Position numbers and translations under genes: made by a program. From Onchocerca volvulus (taxonomy: Eukaryota; Nematoda; Chromadorea; Rhabditida; Onchocercidae): a stretch of DNA of 64,000 nucleotides. Location: contig HG738137.1 in NCBI GenBank assembly GCA_000499405.2, positions 26,031,832-26,095,831 of the forward strand, written 5' to 3'. This document shows positions 1 through 13,504 of the stretch, piece by piece. The notes below the pieces were generated by a model. That model was given only the letters and a program-made list of their open reading frames with translations. It did no database searches and had not been told where the DNA came from. The stretch's first letter is position 1, and every line of letters begins with the position of its first letter.

Positions 1-3000
1 GTTGACAAATTTTTTTAATGTCATTGTGATTCGTCGAAATTCTCAAGGATAAATGTGCTACAATCATTTCGATGAACTGTATGAAGCATGGGAAATGGAA
101 TATCCTGTGGAGCTATTCTGTCAAGAATATCCTTCCGTCTGTTTTCTTTTCAATCTATCTATTCCATTATTCGAATTACATTTCAAAATTACCATTGTCA
201 AGTTTCAGAGAGAATCAGCAGGCTTATAATAGTTTCGTCTGAGCATATATTCTTTATTCATGAAATAGAGATGAAAATTCAATGCTGAAATATCAAAACA
301 CAAAATCAGAGTACGGTGCTGGCATTGAAATAAAGTCCGAACGGAGATCGAAAACAAAATAAAAGCCAAATAAAAATCTTAAAATCAAAGATTGGAATAG
401 GATTCAGATCAGTAACTCATCGTTGTAGTACGCTGCAAAATGTAAGTTAGTAGCTCAAAAAGGAGCAAAATTAATTAGGGAAGTTATCAGCACTATAAAA
501 ATAGAGGAAATTGTCGCAATATCGAATATGATTTGCATCATTCGGGTCGATTGTCATTTTAATATCAATGGTGAGGTTCTGGCATAGTTGCGATATGAAT
601 AAGAAAAAAGGTAATCCAGTTCTTCGTAATTGCTTCAGAGATGACATCCAGTTCTGAATATAACTCGAATTATAATAGAAATAATTGATAAAATGTCGGA
701 ATCCATTCGCAAAAAGGAGTCACCATCAGTCAGAAAATAACATACAATTATTGAGTTCCTGATGATATTTGATGAAAGTATTACTATTATCTAGTTCGCA
801 GATTAATCACCAGAGGCAAATTTTTTCCTGAAAATATAATGATTGAAACTTTATCCCCATCCTTTATAACAATTTAATATACCATTCATCAATTTTTGCA
901 TGAGAGAATTAGATAGATTTTCAAAAAAAAATTTGAAATGAGAATAAGTCGAAATTTTTTTTGATTCCAAAAAAGTAGTTGAAAACTTATACAATTGTAC
1001 CATTAAAAAATGCACGTTTTTTGATATTTCAGATAGAAATCTGATAAGTGTGTGATGAAGTTGTTTGTCGAATATATGGAAATAAGTATTTTTGCACACT
1101 CATAAAGTATTGCTTTCAAGAATTTCTTTTTTAATTTTGAATTTCTTTTCTTCTCTAATAACTCAGTTTATACAAACTTGTAGATTTTTTTACTTTTTCA
1201 ATGGTTTAAATTTGCTAAAACAAATTAGATAACATCTTTCTGCTGAATTAATATGATTCTAACTATTCGAATTTTTTTTTTAATTAAAATTCTTAACTTT
1301 ATTTTAAGAATAAAGTAATAAGGCATTTTTACAATAATGATAGAAAATCAATCAGGATTGGTAATTCATAATGTGCCGAAATAGTTATTCAGACTTCCGT
1401 CATAACTTGATGTCTTTCAATTCTGTGCTCTCAGACTCTTCTCCACAGTACAACGATTCTGTGGGCAAAGCTTCTTCCCAATAAAATTTACTCTAATCAG
1501 GTGGTCTTATCAAGTTGATGATTTAGCGATTTTCTGTCTTGTTCTGGCTTATTTAATAGTAATTAAAATTGTATTTTTCATTGAAATAACACGAAGATTA
1601 AACATAACAATCAATTTCACTTTCATCACGAGAATCGTTTGTAAGATAGAAATGACATTGTGGTAATTGAGTGGACACATTATGAGAAGATGAAAGGCCT
1701 TCAGGTGGAATAACAAGTGAATTAAAGACCGTGTTGCAGAAGGTTAATAACCTTGCACTTTCAGCAGCAGCAATAACGACAGCAAAAGCGCACACATATT
1801 TCACAAAACAATAATGGTACTTTTTAATTGATTTTAAAAATTTAATCGAATTGAGTTGGACTTTTTATTTTCTTTTAAATACTTGATTTATTGCTTATAA
1901 TTTCATGCTTCATATGTATCAAATATCCCCGTCTATAAAATCACAGTTTCACTTGCTTTTTTTTTAAAGTTTGCTCACGAAACACAAATTAATTTTTTTA
2001 AATTATAATAGAAATCAAAAGTTATGTCCACTGGAAAATATATTTCAGCCGAAATAGTCGGAAATTTTCGAAGAAGCTGAAATTTGAAAGAAATAATTGA
2101 AGCTTCCAATCATTTGGAAATCATTTTTATTTATACTCAGATCATTTCATCATACCAGCCACTTAATGAACTCTTAGGCAAATTGATGGATTTATAAATG
2201 ATAAACAAAATCTGAGAATTTCTGAATTCTCTTTTGAAATAATTAAGTTAGTAAATGGTCCGCTGATATATAATGTGAAGCCATTCAGGTCAATTTTACT
2301 ATACGATCTGCTGCTATGAAAAAAAAAATATCTCGTAAATGACGAACTATTCTTTTTCAAAGAAATTCGAAAGAAAATAGTCTAGTATGGTACATTTAGA
2401 TCAGCACCTGTTCATCTTTTGACGAAACAAATATTTGATGATAACATAGTTCGCCTATGTTCATCCAATTTTGGCACTTTTCTATTTCCATCAATAAACA
2501 TTATTTGGTATTTCGAAGACTCATTTAAATACAGCAACAAACAGTAAAGTTTTTAGGCTGAATGGAATTTTAACAACTGTCGGAAAAATCCGAAAAAGAT
2601 AATTATTGTAAATAAGGAGCCAAAACTCATATCCAATGTTTTATAATCAAAAATAATAAAGATTCTGAGGAAAGCAGAATCATCAACGCAAAACTCAAAT
2701 CGAATTTTGCGTGGACAATAACAATAAAATTCGGAACAAAAAAGAGCATCGTTAAGCTTAGAACTCAAATTCAAGATTGTATAGACAATAGCAATAAAGA
2801 TTCTGAACGAAAAAGCAATGTTGTATGAGGAAATCAATGAACTACGCAACTTGTTGGAAATATGCTAAGAATTCTTATAAAGGTTCGAGGAGATTTTGGA
2901 GAGAAAAAAGAAGAATGAAATTAAATGAAATGTATGAAGAATCAAGATTAAACAAGAACAACTCATCACTTTATGAACCAGAAGTGCTACGAAATGAATT

Positions 3001-3459
3001 TTTCTTTCTGAAGGTCCCAATTTCCTTTCGGTAGAGGATGTCGGAAAAATCCGAAAGAGATAATAACTGTAAATGAGAAATATTAAAGGTGAAGGAACGC
3101 AAAGATTGTTTCAAAAGGACCAACAAGCCAATAAACATGTTCACCGCCAAAACGCTCCGTAATTAACAGAAACAAAATGAGATCGACCAATCATAAGGCG
3201 ACACGTTGGAGATCAGGAAAGTAGGAGAAGTCCCGGAAGGATTTAAAGGGTTCGGATTTTGGAGCAGAGAGAGTTCAATTTCGAAGATCTTCCGATCAAG
3301 CAGTGAAATTAGTTTATTTGTGAGACTGTGAGTTTCACATTTAGCCATCGCAAATTAAACTCAAACCTTTCGCAAGAAGGGGTTGCGAGAGTTTCCTTTG
3401 CTGGTTCAAGTTTTGGTGAGGTTTACGTGTATGCACAATTGTTGCTTGGTGCGCCAATA
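1..3459. other. Upstream region with no confident gene
   Basis: I see no conserved protein here on either strand. The stretch is AT-rich with short open frames. From about 2580 to 3078 it holds degenerate repeats, annotated separately. The last 300 bases before KIN17 are less AT-rich and are probably its promoter and 5' leader. An open frame runs from 3328 into the KIN17 start without an ATG before 3460, so it is read as leader. Confidence 0.5.
2580..3078. repeat. Degenerate direct repeats
   Basis: A roughly 40-bp sequence starting CGGAAAAATCCGAAA occurs near 2580 and again near 3040 with few differences. Between them, about 2630-2823, lie two to three diverged copies of a 60-70 bp unit with the shared cores AACTCAAAT, GACAATA and CAATAAA. 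The plus strand around 2780-2865 reads like a short coiled-coil peptide that soon hits stops. This could be a decayed coding repeat; I cannot name it. Confidence 0.45.
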
Positions 3460-6400
3460 ATGGGCAAGCATGAGAAAGGAACACCGAAAGAAATTGCTAA
3501 TCGATGCAAATCAAAAGGCTTACAAAAACTAAGATGGTAGGAGACTGATATATTTGCTTTATTTTATCGGATTTGCTGCTTAAACTAAGCAAAATAGGTT
3601 TTTCCGTTGTCTTAATTCATTAATCCATGCATTTTATAATATTTCAGGTTTTGCCAGATGTGCAAAAAGCAATGCCGCGACCAAAACGGCTTCAAATGTC
3701 ATTTAACAAGTGAAACTCATCAGCGACAGTTGTTATTATTTGCCGAAAATCCGGACACTTATTTGAAGGAATACAGTGAAGAATTTGAAAGTAATTTTTT
3801 AAAGGTAGTATTTTGGCATCTTTATGCTACATGAATTTCTTTTTAATTTTTGATTTATTGGAAAGCTTGAGAATTACTCTCGATCACTCTTTCTTGCTTC
3901 TCTAACCTTCTTTTTATTGATTTAATCATAGATTGTTCACGCATGCATTGTTCTCTTAAATGAAATTTGGTGTTCTTTTTGAATAAACAATTCGTTAATT
4001 CATTCTACTAACTTGGCTGTTAGTTTCTAGGATTGTATAATTTTAGATTAGTCAATTTTATTTAAGTTTCAGTTTTAGTTGGAATTTTGGTAGCGTGTCT
4101 TTTGTGTTCTTAACATTATTTAACTATTATTATGATCGTTAGAAACTTCTTTTCTTCTTCTTTCATCGATGTTGCAATAACAAATTATTTTACCTTGTCT
4201 GTAATTATTGTTCGTATTTCTGGAGGGTCTAGATGTGCAATATACTCGAATAACAGGAAGTAAAGAAGATAGAAAAGGGAAGACATTATCGGAAAGTTAT
4301 TCCTGGATATATTTCTTTCAAGGTATTGCGAAGTACTTTTGGTACAAAACGCGTTCGTGCCAATGAAGTTTATCAGGAATATATTCGTAATAAAATGCAT
4401 ACACATATGAATTCAACAAAATGGCACACTTTAACGAATTTTGTTATTTATCTTGGAAAATCTGGCAAATGTCACGTTGATCAAACAGAAAAAGGTTAAT
4501 GCTTCATTTTTCTTTATAATTCATTTTTTTTATATGCATTTGGTATCATTTATGCGTATATTGTTTTGCGATATATACCGAGTTTGTCACTTATTTTCAA
4601 GATATCTCTCTCCTTTCTATTGCTGGGAGTTTTCAGTTCTTATTTTATTTGATTTGATTATATGATTATTATTAAAAGTCTCTTTCATCCAATAATTATT
4701 CTAAATTTTGCTGTGGAAAACAGAAAGGGAAGAAATTATATTAATAGTCTTATAAACGAAATTTGAGATGATGTTTTAGAGCTTCAATCTTATAATTATT
4801 CAAACGATTCCTTTTTCTTCATATTTGGAATCTTTAAAATAGGTTGGTTTATTTAGGTTGGTTCATTTCATGGATTGATCAACAAGAAGAGCTCAGAAAG
4901 CAGGAAACAGTGCATAAGGTTAGAGCAATACAGGATGACGAAGAACGATTGCAGCAATTATTAGGGGAACAAGCAGAAAGGTTTGTATCCATAGTAGATA
5001 GTACTTGCTTGAATTTTGAAATAGATCTGGAACTTTAGTTTTTTTTTTAAATGAGCTTATAATTCATCATAATGAATTAAATAAGGTGAAATATTAAATA
5101 AAATGAAATACCAGTTGGATAGATATAGATATATTTTCAATTCATTCTTCAATTTGTTTAATTACAAAAAATTTATCATTCTTTCAAAGGGCTCGCGAAA
5201 AACAACAGCAATCATTAGAAGCAAGTACTAGTCATCCCACGGAATTACTTCGTACTAATGATGGTGAGAAAGTCACTTTTACTTTGACAGCAAAGAAACC
5301 AACTGTTGAGGTGAGTAGTAATTACATTTCTAACTTCAGAATGAAACCTCCTCTTAAATAAATAAATTAAAGAGGAATAATATCTACTTACCTTTATAGG
5401 AATAGATGCTTTATTTCTTAAACATATACATAACAAACCAAGATAGTGGTTTTGATATCGATTATTGGCTCATATAATATTTCATTGGTTAATTAGAAAC
5501 CTATTTAATTGTTTCTCGATCATTATGAAAATCTTTTTCCAGATTTGGTGATGTTGGGATTTCTTTTAAAGTAAAGAACCATTCAAATAAGTAATAGTCC
5601 GGATGTTTACTAACATCTAATGTCTTACTTCTAACTTAATGTTTTCTTAACTAATATAAATTATAGGAACTTACTAAACCAAGTACGTCAGTTCTTGCAA
5701 TGTCTCATTCTGTATTTGATGTTAAAACTGAAAAAAAGACGAAATCTGAACCGGAATTGCTGGACAAACCTAAAAAGTACCAGCACAAGGATAACTTCTC
5801 GAAAATCTCATCCTCAAAGAGAGAAATGAAAGATAATTATCGAAAGGAGCATGGTATGTTGTAATTAAATTTTCATACAGTGTTGATTTCGCAGTACATA
5901 TATCTATTGTAGTCTTTGTTTAAACCTTAGGTGTAATGTATTTTTCCCATAATATGAAAGCATTTATAGTAATATTGATTGGTGTAAACATTCGTTACTT
6001 AAAAATATTATATCTGATTCAGTGATTATTATTTACTTTTTTAATAGATTATTTCATACTTCTGTTATGCAGTTCTATCTTGTTTACATTTTCTAGATAT
6101 GATTGCTGAGTCAAATAAAAATCAAAAGCAAGATTTGAAGCCAAAAAAAAATGTTTTGGATGAAATTATGGAAATGGAGGAACGTCGTAAGGAAAAACGG
6201 AATAGACGAGATAATTGGCTTCATGAAGGGATTGTTGTGAAAGTGAGTATTTGATTGTTTGCTTTTTTCTAATTTTTGTGAATCAGTAGCATATCCATAA
6301 AATCCCATGGAATTCAACTTGAGCATATCATGAATTTGTTATTGGGGGTAATGAGGGTCTAATGATATGTATCAATTGCATCAAATAATGATTTGACTAT

Positions 6401-7329
6401 AATTAGCTTCATGAGCTTTTCTCAATATATCTTCATATGACATATTCACTCATGGTTGTGTTATTATCTGGCTTTGCTTAAGTAGAATGAATGGTTCTGG
6501 AAATATTAGTAATAAATTCTTGCTTTTATGAAGTTATAAATTTTTTTTCTGTTTTTTTTTTGAAGTTTTAGATTACTACGAAGAAATTTGGAAATGATTT
6601 CTACAAAGCAAAAGGTGTAATAAAACAACTAGTGGATGATTTTACCGCTATTTTGGATGTGAATGGTTGGTTTATTCATGTCTCTGCTCCATTTCCAGAT
6701 TTCAGTTATTCTCGTTTGTTTTGTCGAGATCCAGTCACAGAAAAAAATTTTTTTTGTCCAGAACTTTATAATCTAGATTATTTAATGCAAAACAATTCTA
6801 AAATTATATTTTACATGCCAGATAGTATCCGAAGATTGTAGATACTTACATTTTTACTGAAGATGGAGTTGATATGTCCAAATTTTTTACTGTTCAAAAA
6901 TTTTTTTACTAGTTTGTTGAGATTTAACGAATTCATTTTTAAATTATATTAAAAATAGATTATTATTAAAATTTGAAAGATTTTTCGCAAATAAGGGACA
7001 ATGTGCATTGTGAAGAAACACATCAGTGCAGATGATTATTTCTCTAATTATTCTTTAATCATTTCTCGTATTAAATAATGCTCTCTGTTTTGACTTATTG
7101 AATTGATTTAGGATGTTCACTAGAGGTCAGTCAAGAAAATGTGGAGACAGTGATACCAGCTGTGGGACGTAAGATGTTGATTGTTAACGGAGCATATCGT
7201 GGAATGAAAGCTGAGTTGCAGGCGATTAAAGAAGAGGATTTTGCCGTAGTCTTACGCCTTGAGGAAAGTTTCGCTAAAGGCAGAATTTTGTGTTTACCAT
7301 ATGAGGATGTTTGCAAACTCAAACAATAA
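3460..7329 (+). CDS. KIN17: KIN17 DNA/RNA-binding protein
   Basis: Conserved nuclear zinc-finger protein; the family is known in DNA replication/repair and mRNA processing. Nine exons join in phase to 431 aa (human about 393): 3460-3536, 3648-3804, 4323-4494, 4857-4980, 5190-5310, 5667-5853, 6097-6242, 6572-6665, 7112-7329. The start MGKHEKGTPKEIANR is the family signature, so the in-frame upstream extension is rejected. A C2H2-type finger uses C28, C31, H44 and H50. A winged-helix-like core follows (about 52-160), then a charged, coiled-coil-prone middle. The C-terminal KOW-like segment has VIPAVGRKMLIVNGAYRG. Exon 4 is preceded by a duplicated acceptor: splicing at 4843 would give a TAG within five codons, while 4857 keeps the frame. 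An AATAAA overlaps the stop codon region. Exons 8 and 9 are joined on phase and on family similarity across the join. Confidence 0.95.
4842..4870 (+). repeat. Duplicated splice acceptor of KIN17 exon 4
   Basis: A 14-15 bp unit (TAGGTTGGTT plus YATTT) is present twice in tandem across the intron 3 / exon 4 boundary, giving two AG acceptors 14 bases apart. Only the second leaves KIN17 open. Confidence 0.7.
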
Positions 7330-8565
7330 ATCTCTTATTAATTTCATCACTTTTTAGCCTTTTTCTTATTCGAGGAAATCGCAATAAGATTTTTGTTGTA
7401 TTGATTTTACTGATTCTTCATTATATTATTATATGAGTGTATTATTCTGGTATGTAAATGTTGGCGGTTTATCATGGTTCATTTTGCGGTATCGTGAAAA
7501 TTAGCAAATTGGAGTTTTTGTCGATAAACTAAGAAATCTGCGGTAGTATACGAATTGTTCTTTAAATCTCTTTCTTTTTTCCTTTATCAAGAGATGAAGC
7601 TAGTTTCTTTATTTATAAATTCTTCAAGTCGTCAATATTTTGATTTTGTTTCTTCGTAATCAAGATGTTGGTTTTTCTTGATTTGTATTGAAATTTTCAA
7701 TGGCTTCTTCAAACTTTTTAGATATTGAGCAAGTTTTTTCTTTGGTATTGAAATTCGTGCTACTTTTTTTTTGTGCAGATCGTTTTTGTAATCAGTGTAA
7801 AGGAGTAGTTGTGTACCTTGTATTTCGTCAAATATATGTGTATATGAAAAAAAGAAAAGTAGGAAAAGTATTTTATTGAAAATATGAACCAAATTCAATA
7901 ATTTTCAATTAGGATTCGATTCTATTTCTATGCTTATTTTGATGTAATAAATTTTATCTGTCATCTGATAATTGTTCCTTTTAATTTTTTTTTTCTTTTT
8001 AATCCATAAATATTTATAATTTCTTGCTGCTAAAATTTTCGGAGAAACAAATCCTTATCGTTTACCTTGCTTTCTTCGAACATTGCAAAGTTGACTTTTC
8101 CAATAGAAAGATCAGTATTTGAATTGTTGAAGTATATTTATAAATATGTTCCTAAATTTCCTTAAGTTTATAACAAGAAACAATCATTTTGTTTTTTCAG
8201 AACCGATTCAGCCCTCTCATTATTATAGCCACTATAGCACTGAATTGTAATGGGTTGTGTCCCCAAAAATATCTAATAGTTTTAGGCTTAAGAGAAATTT
8301 AGCGAATGATGCTGGTTACATCTGTGAATGTCTCAAATCAACGGTTTATACAGAATAAGTTAGATTAAATATTTCTAGAAAGTGGAAATGAATTGTGCTC
8401 TGCTAAATTGCAATTCATTGGATAATCCAAAATTTCTTGAAATATTTTTTTTAGTAACTATTCTGGGGGCGATTTTTTTATGATTAAGGAAGAAAGTGTT
8501 CCTTTTGATTGCTCATGTAATATAATAAATCTTATTTTTTTTGAGAGCTTGAATGCAATTTGGGG
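7330..8565. other. Intergenic, KIN17 to PIN4
   Basis: AT-rich spacer of 1.2 kb with short poly(T) runs and no conserved frame. Its start holds the KIN17 3' UTR and its end the PIN4 promoter or leader. Small open frames on both strands near 7632-7898 are compositional. Confidence 0.6.
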
Positions 8566-9339
8566 ATGCCGTCAAAAAAGAGTAGCAGTAGGGGCGCTAC
8601 TGGAAATGATGCTTCGAAAAAAGATAAGGTAGAAAAAAAGGGATCCAAAGGCGGTGCTGCTGTCAAAGTTAGACATATTTTATGCGAAAAACAGGTAAAT
8701 TTTTTCTTTCTAAGATCTTTAATTTTTATATCTTTTAAATTTTGGCACCACTGTTTTTCAGTAGATATTGTGCTTTTTTTGTTTTTGTAGCGGATATATT
8801 TGTTATATTTTTTCTAGGTAGTATGGTATGAAAACATTTATAAAACAAATTGTAGGGAAAAGCAATGGAAGCCATCGAAAAATTGAAATCTGGTTTGAAA
8901 TTCAACGAAGTAGCTGCAAATTATAGTGAAGATAAGGCTAAATCTGGGGTAACATTTATTGTTTCCTGTATTAGCTTCCGAATCTGAAACATTTACATTA
9001 ATTTTTTATTTCACTAACTACTCGAATGACATCGGCGATAATAATGACAAGAATTTTATTCCATTCATCATATCTTCGTTAAGCAGTTATGATGGGTGAA
9101 TCGGAAAATATGTTATACATTTGCAATATTTGCAAGGTTTGCATTATAATTGCTTTTGTGAACGATTTGTGTTAATTCAGGGCGATCTTGGTTGGATGAC
9201 TCGTGGTTCAATGGTTGGTGCATTCCAAGATGCCGCATTTGCTCTTCCAAATAGTACTGTTGATAATCCCGTATATACTGATCCACCAATAAGGACGCAG
9301 TTTGGTTATCATATTATCATGGTTGAAGCTAAGAAGTGA
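8566..9339 (+). CDS. PIN4: Peptidyl-prolyl cis-trans isomerase, parvulin type (PIN4/Par14)
   Basis: Parvulin rotamase of the Par14 class, which in animals is nuclear or mitochondrial and tied to pre-rRNA processing. Three exons (8566-8694, 8856-8948, 9181-9339) give 126 aa, close to the human 131. The first 33 residues are a basic Lys/Ser/Gly-rich tail that binds DNA in the family. The rotamase domain follows with [16 protein letters not shown] (formed across the exon 2/3 junction) and the closing [11 protein letters not shown]. The start is the ATG at 8566; a TTG two codons upstream is in frame but not needed. It lacks an N-terminal WW domain, so it is not Pin1. Confidence 0.95.
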
Positions 9340-10953
9340 CTAGATTTTTTTTAGTTTTCTTTTTGTGTTATGCTTTTTTTTTTGTTAAAAAATGAAATTT
9401 TTAAGAAAGTCAAATCATGTGCATCTGAAACTAAAGAAAATGACTGATATTTAGTTTTCAAATACATCAAAACTGATTTGTTCACATGGATGTTGTAGTC
9501 CAATCATTTCTGATCTCTTGTAACTAACTTGTAATTATAGTCATGGTTCCAGAAATTTCCGGACTAAAAATAGACATATTTAAATGGTTACAGAAATTGC
9601 CTGGAGACGATTTGTCACTTTCTAAATTTTTTCCTACAATTCATAGAAAGTTTAAGTGTTACTTTTAATGTCAAATTTTTCTTATCTGATTAAAAATTAT
9701 TTTCTTTTTTGTTGATGCAAAGGTGCAAAAGAGCAAAACAAGATTTGCAAAATGGTACCTCTTATTATTACTTTTAAAGCGGTGAATTTCATATATATAT
9801 CTGAACAATGTTTAGCCATTTACTTCAGTATCTTGGCATATAACATTCAAATTTTTTACATTTCTCTATCTATCTTGCTAGAAGAAAATCGAGGTACTGT
9901 AGGACAAACACTGTTGTAGCAAACAAATAGAAAAGATACGATATCACTCGACATTAAATATCCAATCTGTAGTTCATCCACGTTGCCGAGTTGAAATCAT
10001 CCCAACATTAAACTCAAAACATAGATGTTGATAAACTGATTCATTCTTTTATAGCTACCTACCTTCCAACTTATGAATGGATTTCCTTTCCCCGCCCACC
10101 TTTTCACTAATGGATCTATTCATATATACACTTGGTGCTTCTATTCGCCCTTTCGTCAAGAAAGTTTTTTTTTTTCTTTTTTTTCAAGTTCCACTGGGTT
10201 CGGAATAATACATGCGTTGAATGCAATGCCATTGTCATCAAATGATTAACACCAGTGCCATACTATTGTAACAAGTTTCCGGTCAAAATTTATACAAATC
10301 ATTCATTTACCAATAACTAATAATGATGAAATTCTTTCCAAATATAATTAGGAAGATTTTTTTTTTTTTTAAATTTTTTATTTTTGGAAGCGTCATTCAA
10401 AATTGCAACTTGAAAATCTGGGAAATTAATATGAACTCGGCGACTAGTGATAATGTCATCTGCAAAATCACGCAATATGTTCCCTCATTCTTGTATGAGC
10501 TCTTCATTTAAAAGTGATTTAAACTTTTATTACACCCAAATGGTCTTATAAATACCTTTTGCGCTCATCGAAATGATTACGAAAAGGAAGTAAATTGTGG
10601 TATTCTCTCGAAATAATTGCTTTTATTGGGTGTAATTGCTTTCATACGTACATTTATTTCTTGAGTAAATAGAGTAAAAAGGACTGTTTGCCAAGATAAG
10701 TTTTAAAAATTTGCTGAACAAGAAGCTAATGAATCGGAATAATTCAAGAAGTATTCTTACTCAATTTTTCGTTTTTTACTGTTCGTGCATTTATTTATTT
10801 ATCTTGAAATAAATAAGATCTTTTCCAGAATTGTACAGCCAAACATAATAAAAACATTCCTTTTAACCGTTAGCTCTTAACTTCGATCGCCATATTATCC
10901 ATGTATTAAGCTGCCGATTATCCGTGATACGCCGTTTATTCATCGGGACAATT
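9340..10953. other. Intergenic, PIN4 to IQ-motif gene
   Basis: About 1.6 kb without a convincing gene. It contains poly(T) tracts around 10165 and 10360 and only short, unconserved frames. Confidence 0.55.
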
Positions 10954-13504
10954 ATGAGACAATTTCAACCAATTATCGTAAGTCTATTGATCCTTTAATT
11001 TACTGCACTATTCAGTTATGGCTACTAGAAATTATTGGGATGAATTTCACTTATCTATAAGCAAAGAAGTATTCAGTTACTCGTGAAATTTAATTTCATC
11101 AAATTTTAATTTGTAGTTTAAAATAATTTCCAGATCGAAGCACTATTCTCGCAAATTATTCTTCCTGTTAATTACTATTCATATCCATACATTTCTTAGA
11201 ATGCTTTGCGTTCCATAGACAAAACTAATAAGCCTAATATCTCATATTTACATAAACAATAGGATAATTTAAACATAGACATAAAGAGTTGATTTCATAT
11301 TCATTGTGCAGGTTCCACGAATAACTACTATTGAATAACAAAGTCAATATTTGATTGACTATTTTCAAGACTATTTGTCTATTTGATGCTCCAATTCGAG
11401 ATACTTCTTCTCTATTTACCTCCAATTACGATTAATTAGAGGAGAGAGTTTAATCAGAGAGTTGATGTAAGCAACGTGTTGCTTTCGCTTTTTCCAACTT
11501 TCTCTCCTAATGATGTTTTTAATGCATTCATCAGCAAACACTGAGATTGCTTTCTCAGATTATTGCTGATTTGTTTTTAAATGAGTCACGAATTGAATTT
11601 TTTGCTCATGCAATCAAGAAAACAAAATGGTATAGCTGCTCTTTATTCTACAACAAAAAACCCGATTTATTCGTCATTGTTTCAATAATATGAAAAGTGA
11701 TTCTGTTTGGGATTATCACAGAAAAGACAATTGAATACTAATCAGCTTCCTTTTTTTTTTATATTGCTAAGTTAGGAATTGATTAAATGAGAATATGTTT
11801 ACATAAATGATTTACGAACTGAGGAAAGCAAACAGTATCGGTGTGTGGTTATATAATTGCATAGAGCCAATTACTAAATAAACAAACAGAATGGAAGAGG
11901 AAAATAGTTATTACGAGAAGAAACTATGAACTACTTTTTGCCATGTATAATGAATACATTTGGCTAAAGAACCTTTATGACGAATATTGGGTAGCGATCG
12001 GTTCTAATAAATTCGTTTTAAATTTAAGAATCGCATCCTGCAACAAGAAAATTTAATATTTTCATTGCTTGTCGTCACTTGCGATTCATTATTTTTATCG
12101 CACTGAAAGCACCAGCAATTTCTATTGCAAATAATTCCAATATAATATTGTTTTTGACTGGAATGTCACTAATAAATAAATAACGTCACATCAAATTTAT
12201 TTCATGAAACACTCTCTGTTGGACAAATTTGTCATATCAAACGCTTTTCTTCCTACTGATAATTTCGGATTATTTGAACTAATAATTTTCATTGCCATAA
12301 TTGTTTATATTTAGGCATAATGCATTCGTATGTAAAGTCGTTAGGATTTAAAAGCTGTTTAACTTGTACATGACTGAATTTCATCAAGTATTTCGAATTA
12401 ACTAATATAAGCTGTGAATTTTGATATTCTTTAAATTGCAAAATTGGATTTCAAATTTAAATTTAAATTGAATTCATTGATATTTCAGGCTCCACCGTCG
12501 AACTCTTTGGTTTTTATCGGCTGTACAATAATTGACATGATTATTAGACAACGCCAAGCAGCTACTGTTATACAGGTTTGTCATCATCGCTCTTTTTAGC
12601 TAATTTCCTTTATTCTAAACATTCTAAATTTCAATAGATTGAACTTTGTTCAATTTATCTCTGTTCCTTTCACATCGATCCAATTTAACAGGAATTCGAA
12701 TGAAATTCCATTTTAAGCGAGCATATCGAATGCATTTGGCGCAAAAGGAATTGAAAAAATTGCGCTTAGAAGCGAATGAGAAAACGAAGGCAGCTTGCAT
12801 GATACAGGTAACATAGCATAGGCAAAAGTAAGTTGCGGAAGAGCAATTCCAGAACTGAAGCATAGCTTCGATGATATTTTCCTACAGATTTTCTCCTTTT
12901 ATTTCAGAATAAACGGATTAATTGCTAAAGGCCGTTTTCGAAATATTTTTTCCGGTTAAGAAAAAAATGATATTTCACTTTGGAAAAAGTTTAAAGTGAT
13001 CCAAACTATACAATAAAGCCAGATTTTTAATCATAATATTATCATGTCCTTAATTTAGTCTATCATTAATATTTAAAAATTTTATAACTTCATAAAATTA
13101 ACTGCTACTCATTATGTTTATTTATAGTATATTCCCACAGTCATAATGAAAGTTTCTAAGTTTCAGTAAAGTCTTTTAGAGATACTATCGTGGTTATATT
13201 AGACGTAAGAAACGACAAAGATATCAAAGAGCAGCAGTCGTCATACAGGTAGTACCTAATTTAGTAGTAACAAAGTTCTTGTAAGTTTGATGAATATCTG
13301 TGGAAAAAAATTTGTTCTAAAGTCCTGAATTTAAACAACTTTTTTGTTCTTGTGTTTTCTTTCTTGTTTTGTTGAGGGAAACCATGAATATTTCAATTTT
13401 TTGTTTCAAATTAATTTTAGAGTCAAATTCGCGGTTATTTGGCGCGAATGCACTATAAGAACATGCGTCGAAATGCTATATCAAATAATATTTCGTGTAT
13501 GTAA
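10954..13504 (+). CDS. Small IQ-motif (calmodulin-binding type) protein
   Basis: Proposed exons: 10954-10977 (8 residues, weakest), 12489-12575, 12692-12807, 13180-13248, 13421-13504 (stop). Three IQ motifs sit across exon junctions, each exon ending in an ATACAG that encodes IQ: AATVIQ to KFHFKRAY, MIQRYYRGYIRRKKR, and VIQSQIRGYLARMHY. The second and third match the IQxxxRGxxxR consensus, the site class that binds calmodulin or myosin-type light chains. Both junctions around exon 13180-13248 are phase 0. The junction 12575/12692 does not keep frame: the open frame of exon 12692 needs one carried base, and the previous exon supplies none. A missed microexon, an unusual splice site, a sequence error or a broken gene could explain this. 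The 5' end is uncertain. I cannot assign an orthologue. Confidence 0.6.

Noticed and set aside
1598..1804. Minus-strand frame starting like a signal peptide (MKYVCAFAVVIAAAE)
   Set aside because: Only 68 codons, no Cys framework or family, and no neighbouring exon that joins; could be a secreted peptide but not supportable.
6632..6841. KIN17 exon 8 reading on past 6665
   Set aside because: The continuation is a retained-intron frame. The GT at 6666 joins in phase to 7112, which restores the family C-terminus.
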